A stretch of DNA of 5,383 nt from Gaopeijia sp032250675. GTDB taxonomy: Bacteria; Gemmatimonadota; Gemmatimonadetes; Longimicrobiales; Gaopeijiaceae. The notes under the pieces are model-generated. The model searched no databases and had not been told where the DNA came from. It was given only the letters and a program-made list of their open reading frames with translations. The stretch is taken from the NCBI GenBank assembly GCA_032250675.1, contig JAVVEY010000152.1, forward strand, positions 1 to 5,383. Reading direction: 5' to 3'. The number at the start of each line of letters is the position of its first letter. Position 1 is the first letter of the stretch. Below, one piece after another: positions 1 through 5,383 of this stretch. The position numbers and the translations under genes were made by a program.

Positions 1-1
1 C

Positions 2-973
2 GGCGGGGACTACGCCGTCGTGACCGGGTGGCCGCGCTACCCCGACGGGATGACGATCGGCCGGGCTTCGGGCGTCGCGGTGAATGGCGACGACGAGGTC
101 ATCCTCTTCCACCGCGCGACCGCGCGCGACCGCAACGCCGAGGGGCTGCTCGACGCGCCGACGCTCCTCGTCTTCGATGCCGCGAGCGGTGAGCTCCTCC
201 GCACGATGGGCGAGGGGCGCTTCGCGAACCCGCACGGCCTCGACGTCGACGACGAGGGGAACCTCTGGATCGCCGACAACCGCCTCCACCAGGTCATGAA
301 GCTCTCGCCCGGGGGCGAGGTGCTGATGACGATCGGGGAGGCGGGGGTGTCGGGCGCGACCGAGTCGCTGCTGAACGGCGTGACCGATGTGGCGATCGCC
401 CCGGACGGGTCGATCTGGGTGAGCGACGGCTACGGCAACAACCGCGTGGTCAAGTACGACGCCTCGGGTGCCTTCCTCTTCGAGATCGGGGGCGCCGAGC
501 CGGGCACCGGGCCGGGCGAGTTCGAGCTCCCGCACGGGATCACCGTCGACGACGACGGGCGCGTCTACGTGGCCGACCGGACCAACGCCCGCGTGCAGGT
601 CTTCTCGCCCGAGGGGGAGTTCCTCGCCGAGTGGACCCACTGGGCGGGCAACGATCCGGGTGACCCCGGGCGCCCGTGGGGCCTCGAATACCGCGACGGA
701 TCGATCTGGGTGGCCGACGGCGGCGAGTACTGGCTCACGCGTCAGTTCCGCTCCGAGAGGCCCGACACCCTCCCCTTCGACATGGCCCAGCTCCAGCGCT
801 TCGACACGAATGGCGTGCTCCAGGAGGCGTGGGGCTACTACGGCCCGCAGGATGGGCGGATGATCTGGCCGCACGACATCTCGGTCGACTCCGAGGGCGG
901 CGTCTATTCGGTGGAGGTGCACGAGGGGCAGCGGCTGCAGAAGTGGGCACCGGGCGGAGGCTCGGTCCGATGA
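2..973 (+). CDS. NHL-repeat beta-propeller, peptidyl-alpha-hydroxyglycine alpha-amidating lyase (PAL)-like, 5'-truncated by window edge
   Basis: The reading frame is open from the first complete codon (position 2) and ends at TGA 971-973. A GTG at 20 could be called as start, but the residues before it (GGDYAVV) continue the family's N-terminal strand, so the true start, and probably a signal peptide, lie upstream. Numbering from the GTG codon, NHL blades recur with PDG/DDG turns and xWVAD/xYVAD strands. Family knowledge: PAL cleaves peptidyl-alpha-hydroxyglycine to peptide amide and glyoxylate, using a zinc held by three histidines plus Tyr and Arg residues. The matching motifs are all visible: FHR (Arg32), NPHG (His72), SDGY (Tyr138), LPHG (His172), ADR (Arg187) and WPHD (His285, with Asp286 at the structural calcium position). 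No cysteines are seen, so the disulfides of animal PAL are absent. The stop overlaps the start of the next gene. A non-catalytic NHL protein is the alternative; the true substrate is unknown. Confidence 0.85.
   Translation, partial: GGDYAVVTGWPRYPDGMTIGRASGVAVNGDDEVILFHRATARDRNAEGLLDAPTLLVFDAASGELLRTMGEGRFANPHGLDVDDEGNLWIADNRLHQVMKLSPGGEVLMTIGEAGVSGATESLLNGVTDVAIAPDGSIWVSDGYGNNRVVKYDASGAFLFEIGGAEPGTGPGEFELPHGITVDDDGRVYVADRTNARVQVFSPEGEFLAEWTHWAGNDPGDPGRPWGLEYRDGSIWVADGGEYWLTRQFRSERPDTLPFDMAQLQRFDTNGVLQEAWGYYGPQDGRMIWPHDISVDSEGGVYSVEVHEGQRLQKWAPGGGSVR
956..960 (+). promoter_or_regulatory. Shine-Dalgarno for the PQQ dehydrogenase
   Basis: GGAGG lies 9 bases before ATG 970, inside the last codons of the upstream lyase gene. 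It fixes the dehydrogenase start at 970 rather than at ATG 676, which is also in frame but would add about 98 residues of Arg/Gly-rich shadow sequence ahead of a clear signal peptide. Confidence 0.75.
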
Positions 974-2964
974 CACACCGCCCGTGGTTCGCTTCCGGCG
1001 GCGCCCTCATGGTGGCCGTTCTGGCGGTCTCCGTGGCCGCACCGGCCATGGCGTCGCCCACCGCCGCCCAGGACGAAATCGACTGGACCCACTGGGGCTC
1101 GGACGCGTCGTCATCGCGCTATTCCCCCGCCGACCAGATCGACGCCGAGAATGTCGCCGACCTCGAGGTCGCGTGGCGGTGGTGGGGGGCGAACTACGGT
1201 CCCACCCCCGACTTCATCTACCGCTCCACCCCGCTCAAGATCGGCGACAAGCTCTTCACCGTCGCGGGGCAGCGGCGCGCCGTGATCGCGATCGACGCGG
1301 CCACCGGCGAGCAGCTCTGGATGTGGCGCATGCGCGACAACCCGCGCTGGGCCGCCTCCACGCGCCAGAACTACGGGAAGGGGGTGGCGTACGCCGAGGT
1401 GGAGGGGCGCGGCACGGTCTTCGTGATCACCCCCGGGTCGTACCTCGTCGCGCTCGACGCCGAGACCGGCCTCCCCGCCCCCTACTTCGGGATAAATGGG
1501 ATCGTCGATCTCCACCTCGGACTCGGCGACTACCCCGTCGACGCGGATCGCGGCGTCCTCGACTCGGGTGACATCACCTCCTCGTCGCCCCCGATCGTGG
1601 TCAACGGCGTCATCGTCGTCGGCAACTCGCACGACCGCGGCTACTACCCGGAGCGCAAGGAAAACGTCCCGGGCCACGTGCGCGGCTACGACGTGCGCAC
1701 CGGCGAGATGCTCTGGCGTTTCAATGTGCTCCCGCGCCCGGGCGAGTTCGGGCACGACACGTGGGAGAGCGACGCGTGGGAGTACTCGGGCAATATCTCG
1801 CCGTGGGCGCCGCTCTCGGCGGACCCCGGGCGCAACCTCGTCTTCATCCCGACCGACACGCCGACCAACGACTATTACGGAGGTTTCCGTCCCGGCGACA
1901 ACCTCTTCGGCACCTCGCTGATCGCGCTCGACGTGACCACGGGTGAGCGCGTCTGGCACTTCCAGATGGTGCATCACGACGTCTGGAACATGGACAACCC
2001 CGACGCACCGCACCTCGTGGACATCACGGTAAACGGCGCGCGGATCCCCGCGGTCGCGGCGGTGACCAAGCAGGGCTTCACCTACGTCTTCAACCGCGAG
2101 ACGGGCGAGCCGGTCTGGCCGATCGAGGAGCGCGCGGTGCCGCAGTCCGACACCCCGGGCGAGCAGACCTCGCCCACGCAGCCGCACCCGACGAAGCCGG
2201 CTCCCTTCGAGATGCAGGGCTCCTCGGTCGATCAGCTCATCGACTTCACTCCGGAGCTCCGGGCCGAGGCGATCGAGATCGCGAGCCAGTATCGCATGGG
2301 GCCCGTCTTCACCCCTCCCTCGCTCTGGGAGCACCCCGACGGCACGAAAGGCGCCTTCGTCGCACCCGGCGCGAACGGCGGGGCGAATATCCCCGGAGGG
2401 GCCGCTGCCGATCCCGAGACGGGGATCCTCTACGTGGCGAGTCAGCGCGGTCACTCGGTGATCTCTCTCATCCCCGGAGATCAGCGGAGCGAGGTGATCG
2501 GGGGCGACGACTCGAATATGGCCTACGTCTCGCGGGGGCCCGGGGGGATCCGCGGCCCGCAGGGGCTGCCCCTCTTCAAGCCGCCGTATGGAGCCATCAC
2601 CGCGATCGACCTCAACACCGGCGAGCACCTCTGGCGCATTCCGAACGGCACCACCCCCGAGACGATCGCGAACCACCCCGCGCTGGAGGGCGTCGACCTG
2701 CCCAACACCGGCAAGAACGCGCACGCGAATATCCTCGTCACGAAGACGCTCCTCTTCTACGGCGAGGGGCGCGGACAGGACCCCGTGCTGCACGTCGTCG
2801 ACAAGGCGACAGGCGAGGAGATCGCCACGATCGATCTCCCCGCCCCCACCACCACCGCGCCGATGAGCTACGTGCACGAGGGACGCCAGTACATCGTGCT
2901 CTCCGTGGCGGGCGCCGGTGAACCCGCTCAGCTTGTCGCACTTGCACTCCCCCAAGGCTACTGA
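970..2964 (+). CDS. Exported PQQ-dependent dehydrogenase (quinoprotein, glucose-dehydrogenase-like), 664 aa
   Basis: Oxidises an alcohol or aldose in the periplasm with pyrroloquinoline quinone and passes electrons to a separate carrier. Residues 1-28 form a Sec signal peptide with likely cleavage after AMA (26-28). The mature protein opens with WTHWGSDASSSRYSPADQI (39-57), the usual N-terminus of this class. Propeller repeats of the form AxDxxTGxxxW recur near 108-117, 239-249, 319-329, 373-383, 545-555 and 609-616. HHDVWNMD (335-342) and VTKQGF (365-370) correspond to the active-site segments of membrane glucose dehydrogenase; D337 and K367 are the probable equivalents of its catalytic Asp and Lys. 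WPIEERAVPQSDTPGEQTSP (383-402) is a family signature. There is no CxxCH heme site and no cysteine at all, so the vicinal disulfide of methanol dehydrogenases is missing. No N-terminal membrane domain is present beyond the signal. The start overlaps the previous stop as ATGA. Family is sure; substrate is not. Confidence 0.93.
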   Translation: MTHRPWFASGGALMVAVLAVSVAAPAMASPTAAQDEIDWTHWGSDASSSRYSPADQIDAENVADLEVAWRWWGANYGPTPDFIYRSTPLKIGDKLFTVAGQRRAVIAIDAATGEQLWMWRMRDNPRWAASTRQNYGKGVAYAEVEGRGTVFVITPGSYLVALDAETGLPAPYFGINGIVDLHLGLGDYPVDADRGVLDSGDITSSSPPIVVNGVIVVGNSHDRGYYPERKENVPGHVRGYDVRTGEMLWRFNVLPRPGEFGHDTWESDAWEYSGNISPWAPLSADPGRNLVFIPTDTPTNDYYGGFRPGDNLFGTSLIALDVTTGERVWHFQMVHHDVWNMDNPDAPHLVDITVNGARIPAVAAVTKQGFTYVFNRETGEPVWPIEERAVPQSDTPGEQTSPTQPHPTKPAPFEMQGSSVDQLIDFTPELRAEAIEIASQYRMGPVFTPPSLWEHPDGTKGAFVAPGANGGANIPGGAAADPETGILYVASQRGHSVISLIPGDQRSEVIGGDDSNMAYVSRGPGGIRGPQGLPLFKPPYGAITAIDLNTGEHLWRIPNGTTPETIANHPALEGVDLPNTGKNAHANILVTKTLLFYGEGRGQDPVLHVVDKATGEEIATIDLPAPTTTAPMSYVHEGRQYIVLSVAGAGEPAQLVALALPQGY

Positions 2965-2971
2965 GGTGATC
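2963..2971 (+). promoter_or_regulatory. Strong Shine-Dalgarno for the FAH-fold lipoprotein, overlapping the upstream stop
   Basis: GAGGTGATC is fully complementary to the 3' end of bacterial 16S rRNA over nine bases and shares two bases with the TGA stop of the dehydrogenase (2962-2964). The core GAGG ends 8 bases before ATG 2975. This decides the start at 2975 over the in-frame GTG at 2918, which lies inside the dehydrogenase gene and would put 19 extra residues before the signal peptide. Confidence 0.8.
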
Positions 2972-2974
2972 CCG

Positions 2975-3946
2975 ATGACCGTTTCCATCCGACTCCGCCG
3001 TCGTGCGACGTGCCTCCTCGCCGCCGTCGCGCTCGTCGCCTCCGCTGCCGCCTGCGGGGACGCCGTGGCTACCCAGCAGGTCGACCGGATCGTGCGCTAC
3101 GAACACCAGGGCACGACGACGTGGGGGGTGTTGGAGGGCGAGGCCGTGCGTGCGCTCCCCGGCGCCACCCTCTTCGAAGCCGCCGCGGCGCAGCCAAGCG
3201 GTGCGAGCATCCCGCTGGCCGACGTCGCCCTTCTCCCGCCCGTCGATCCCGACCAGACGAGCAAGGTCATCGGGGTCGCGGTCAACACCCGGCGCCCGGG
3301 TCTGACCGAACCACGCGCGAATCCCCGCTGGTTCACGAAGTTCCCGACCTCGCTGAGCGCCTCCGGAGGCGGCGTGGAGCTTCCCCCCGAGGCAACCAAC
3401 CTCAACTACGAGGGCGAACTCGCCCTCATCATCGGGCGCGAGGGGCGCCACATCCCCGAGGCGGAAGCGATGGACTACATCTTCGGGGTCACCGTCGGCA
3501 ACGACTTCAGCGAGAACACCTGGTACGGCGAACGCAACGGTGACGCCGATCCCACCCGCATGATCTCGAAGGGCACCGATACCTGGGCCGCGCTCGGGCC
3601 CGCGATCGTGCGCAACATCGACTGGAGCGACCTCCGGCTCACCACCACGCTCAACGGCGAGATCGTGCAGGACGGCCGGACGAGCGACCTCGTGAACTCT
3701 CCCGCCAACCTCATCAGCCACGTCTCGCGCTACATCACCCTCAAGCCGGGCGACGTGATCTACACCGGTACCGTGCTCTTCGGCGAGGGCGTGCGGCGGC
3801 GGATGGAGGTCGGCGACGAACTCGTCGTCGAGATCGAGGGGATCGGCGCGCTCCACAGCACGATCGTGCCGATGGCGTCGGATCCGCCGGGCGGCGCGGC
3901 GGGCGCCGGCGGCGCTGCCGGAGACAACGGTCCCGGAATGCCATGA
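2975..3946 (+). CDS. Exported (putative lipoprotein) fumarylacetoacetate hydrolase-family protein, 323 aa
   Basis: FAH-fold enzymes hydrolyse or decarboxylate acylpyruvate-like compounds using Mg or Mn, normally in the cytosol. This one begins with a positively charged, hydrophobic leader (RLRRR 6-10, then 14-26) ending in AAAC-G, a lipobox-like site with Cys27 as the probable lipidated residue; the -3 position is Ala rather than the usual Leu, so simple Sec secretion is possible. Residues 37-90 form the small N-terminal domain (RIVRYE, WGVLEGEAV, LLPPVDP). The core follows: KVIGVAVN (97-104), NYEGELALIIG (144-154, metal acids E146 and E148), GVTVGND (171-177, metal D177), SKGTD (198-202, Lys199), LNGEIVQDGRTSD (226-238) and PGDVIYTGT (258-266). 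The usual NYxxH segment reads NTRRP, and the Arg after ND is absent. A Gly/Ala-rich tail (306-323) follows the domain. Family is sure; enzymatic activity and substrate are uncertain. Confidence 0.88.
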   Translation: MTVSIRLRRRATCLLAAVALVASAAACGDAVATQQVDRIVRYEHQGTTTWGVLEGEAVRALPGATLFEAAAAQPSGASIPLADVALLPPVDPDQTSKVIGVAVNTRRPGLTEPRANPRWFTKFPTSLSASGGGVELPPEATNLNYEGELALIIGREGRHIPEAEAMDYIFGVTVGNDFSENTWYGERNGDADPTRMISKGTDTWAALGPAIVRNIDWSDLRLTTTLNGEIVQDGRTSDLVNSPANLISHVSRYITLKPGDVIYTGTVLFGEGVRRRMEVGDELVVEIEGIGALHSTIVPMASDPPGGAAGAGGAAGDNGPGMP

Positions 3947-5283
3947 TGGACCGGAGGAAGTTCCTCGGCGTCGCGGGCGCGGGCGCGCTCGGGCTCGGCA
4001 CCGGTCGGCTCGCCGGAGACGACGGGGTGGCCGGCGCGTCCCGCCCTTCCCCCGCCCCCGCCATCCACACCCGACGCGCGCCCGAGGTGCTCGTGATCGG
4101 TGCGGGCGTCTTCGGCATGTTCACCGCGCACTACCTGCGCGAGATGGGCGTGGACGCGCAGGTGGTCGACCAGTACGGCCCCGGCAACTCGCGCGCCACC
4201 TCGGGAGGCGAGACGCGCGGCGTGCGCTCCAGCTACGGCGATCGCCCGCACGGACCCGTCTGGACCCGGTGGGCGCTCCGCGCGATGGAGGCGTGGAAGG
4301 CGTGGGATGCGCGCTACACCGGCAACGGCTCGCCGCTCTTCTACCACACGGGCGACCTCATCCTGCGCGAGGAGATGGAGCCGTACCTCGAGCGCACCAC
4401 CCAGCAGTGGGACGATCTTGGCGCCGAGTACGAGTGGCTCGATCCCGACGAGGTACGTCGGCGATTCCCCATGATCGACAACTCGACCTTCCCCCTCGCG
4501 CTCTACGAGCCCGGGGCGGGCGTCGTGCGTGCACGAGCGGCGATCCAGTCGGCGGCGGAGGAGTTTCGCAGGAATGGAGGCGCCTTCGTGACCGCGCGCG
4601 TCACCCCCGGCGATGTGGAGGGCGGCCGCCTCACCGGCGTCACCACCGAGACCGGGGAGACGCTTACCGCCGACACCTACGTCTTCGCCTGCGGCCCCTG
4701 GCTCCCCAAGCTCCTCCCCGACGTCATGGGCAAACGCCTGCGGGCCCGCAGCATGGGCTACATCGTCTACTTCGGCACGCCCCCCGGCGACCACCGCTAC
4801 GAGTGGCCGAACTGCCCCAGCTACGGCGCGCCCGGAGGCACCGGGTGGCCCGCGATCCCCCCGGACTTCCGCGGCTTCCGCGCGCGCACCGGCGGCACCT
4901 CGTGGGAGGACCCCGACACCTCCGACCGACATGTCCCGATCGAGGGGGTCGAACGCCAGCGGGAGTGGGTACGCGGCATCTTCCCCCTCATCGGTGACCA
5001 GCCCGTGCTCGAGACGCGAGCCTGTCACTACGAGTCGAGCGTGGATCGCAACTTCATCGTCGACGTGCACCCCGGGTGGGAAAACGCCTGGATCATCGGA
5101 GGCGGCTCCGCCGAAGCCTTCAAGCAGGGTCCGGTGCTCGGAGAGTACATCGCGCACCGCCTCGTCGGAGAGGACACCGATCCCGAGGCTACCGAGGGCT
5201 TCCGGCTGGACGAAGAGGAGTTCGAGGACGAACCCGGCGACGAGCCCGGCGGGCCCGATCGGCTGGACCCGCACCACCCGTAG
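3943..5283 (+). CDS. Tat-exported FAD-dependent oxidoreductase, DAO / monomeric sarcosine oxidase-like, 446 aa
   Basis: Predicted to oxidise a secondary or primary amine (N-methyl or other N-substituted amino acid) outside the cytoplasm. The N-terminus MMDRRKFLGVAGAG is a twin-arginine signal (RRKF, 4-7), with a likely cleavage after AGA (30-32). Motifs: VIGAGVFG (51-58, dinucleotide binding), D76 at the end of the second strand, GGETRGVRSSYG (88-99, matching GDTRxxRxxYG of monomeric sarcosine oxidase, where the two arginines contact flavin and substrate carboxylate), FACGPWLPKLL (248-258), ACHYESSVDRNFIVD (360-374, Cys361 at the covalent 8-alpha-S-cysteinyl FAD position) and AFKQGPVLGEY (392-402, Lys394 at the carboxylate-binding lysine). 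The oxygen-activating lysine appears as Arg313. The last 25 or so residues are very acidic. ATG 3943 overlaps the upstream TGA; ATG 3946 is an equally possible start. The only SD-like bases are GGA 3935-3937, so translational coupling is likely. Substrate and acceptor unknown. Confidence 0.9.
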   Translation: MMDRRKFLGVAGAGALGLGTGRLAGDDGVAGASRPSPAPAIHTRRAPEVLVIGAGVFGMFTAHYLREMGVDAQVVDQYGPGNSRATSGGETRGVRSSYGDRPHGPVWTRWALRAMEAWKAWDARYTGNGSPLFYHTGDLILREEMEPYLERTTQQWDDLGAEYEWLDPDEVRRRFPMIDNSTFPLALYEPGAGVVRARAAIQSAAEEFRRNGGAFVTARVTPGDVEGGRLTGVTTETGETLTADTYVFACGPWLPKLLPDVMGKRLRARSMGYIVYFGTPPGDHRYEWPNCPSYGAPGGTGWPAIPPDFRGFRARTGGTSWEDPDTSDRHVPIEGVERQREWVRGIFPLIGDQPVLETRACHYESSVDRNFIVDVHPGWENAWIIGGGSAEAFKQGPVLGEYIAHRLVGEDTDPEATEGFRLDEEEFEDEPGDEPGGPDRLDPHHP

Positions 5284-5306
5284 CGCGCGCGTCGGACGAC
5301 CCCGCC

Positions 5307-5329
5307 GGGCGATGCCAACGGCAATGCCC
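5307..5329. terminator. Hairpin between convergent genes, possible bidirectional terminator
   Basis: GGGCG-A-TGCC pairs with GGCA-A-TGCCC around an AAC loop: nine pairs, including one G-T wobble, and one A-A mismatch. It begins 24 bases after the stop of the flavoenzyme gene and ends 8 bases before the stop of the putative minus-strand gene. There is no T-tract on either side (C-run on the plus strand), so it is not a classical intrinsic terminator; it may be an end-stabilising or factor-assisted structure. Confidence 0.4.
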
Positions 5330-5336
5330 CCCCCGC

Positions 5337-5383
5337 TCACCCACTGTCGAGCGCCTCCCGCGCCCGCGCCTCGATCTCCCAGG
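5337..5383 (-). CDS. Putative C-terminal end of a convergent gene, product unknown
   Basis: Read on the minus strand, the window edge enters a frame giving WEIEARAREALDSG and then TGA (complement of 5337-5339). The 14 residues look like a charged amphipathic helix followed by a short tail, which is a common protein C-terminus. The stop sits 53 bases beyond the flavoenzyme stop, with a hairpin between, as expected for converging genes. The segment is too short to assign a family, and an open run of this length can arise by chance in GC-rich DNA. Confidence 0.35.
   Translation of the reverse strand, partial: WEIEARAREALDSG

Noticed and set aside
20..22. GTG 20 as the true start of the lyase
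   Set aside because: The frame is open to the window edge and the residues before GTG fit the family's N-terminal strand. No Shine-Dalgarno precedes it, and an expected signal peptide would be missing.
676..969. Extended N-terminus of the PQQ dehydrogenase from an upstream in-frame ATG
   Set aside because: This region encodes conserved PAL-like sequence in another frame, including the third zinc histidine. The extension is Arg/Gly-rich and would bury the signal peptide. ATG 970 has a good Shine-Dalgarno.
2918..2974. GTG start for the FAH-fold protein at 2918
   Set aside because: It lies inside the dehydrogenase gene, has no good ribosome binding site, and places 19 non-signal residues ahead of a complete lipoprotein-type leader.
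1111..2988. 625-residue open frame on the minus strand opposite the PQQ dehydrogenase
   Set aside because: It mirrors a gene with unmistakable family motifs. Its product is rich in Arg, Val, Asp and Gly with no recognisable domain, as expected from antisense of GC-rich codons.
2738..3856. 372-residue open frame on the minus strand opposite the FAH-fold gene
   Set aside because: Same reason; the sense strand carries the complete set of FAH-fold motifs with a strong ribosome binding site.
3760..5340. 526-residue open frame on the minus strand opposite the flavoenzyme
   Set aside because: Antisense shadow: low-complexity composition, no motifs, and it would overlap two well-supported genes entirely.
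1..5383. CRISPR arrays, tRNA/rRNA genes, insertion sequences or prophage parts
   Set aside because: No spaced direct repeats, cloverleaf-like segments, transposase motifs or terminal inverted repeats were seen; the DNA is almost fully accounted for by four metabolic genes.

Overview
The window is GC-rich throughout (mostly G/C at third codon positions) and almost fully coding. It carries the end of one gene and three complete genes, all on the plus strand and packed as an operon, then a short spacer and the probable last 14 codons of a convergent minus-strand gene. The base composition, ATGA-type gene overlaps, Tat/Sec/lipoprotein export and the PQQ-dehydrogenase style suggest a free-living or host-associated Gram-negative bacterium, with Gemmatimonadota or Acidobacteriota-like lineages my best guess. 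That assignment is inference; no marker gene is present. No promoter is visible, because the operon begins upstream of the window.

Layout. (1) 2-973: 3' portion of an NHL-repeat beta-propeller of the peptidyl-alpha-hydroxyglycine alpha-amidating lyase (PAL) type, with the zinc histidines and catalytic Tyr/Arg residues of the family recognisable. (2) 970-2964: a Sec-exported PQQ-dependent dehydrogenase of the glucose-dehydrogenase-like class, without heme domain and without any cysteine. (3) 2975-3946: a fumarylacetoacetate-hydrolase-fold protein with a lipoprotein-like signal, which keeps the metal-binding acids but has lost several residues used by known relatives. (4) 3943-5283: a Tat-exported FAD-dependent amine oxidase/dehydrogenase related to monomeric sarcosine oxidase, with the covalent-FAD cysteine retained. 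(5) 5284-5336: intergenic, with a hairpin at 5307-5329. (6) 5337-5383: putative C-terminus of a convergent gene.

How they fit together. Genes 1/2 and 3/4 overlap as ATGA, and genes 2 and 3 are separated by only 10 bases with a strong Shine-Dalgarno that overlaps the stop codon. The products are therefore probably made together. All three complete proteins carry export signals by different routes, and the first is likely exported as well (its N-terminus is missing). The set looks like an extracytoplasmic oxidative pathway: a flavoenzyme acting on a secondary amine or N-substituted amino acid, a lyase that cleaves alpha-hydroxyglycine-type carbinolamides, a quinoprotein that oxidises an alcohol or sugar, and a metal-dependent C-C or ester-cleaving fold. 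The substrate is not determinable from sequence. The most interesting aspect is this combination of exported enzymes, two of which carry changes at positions that matter for catalysis.
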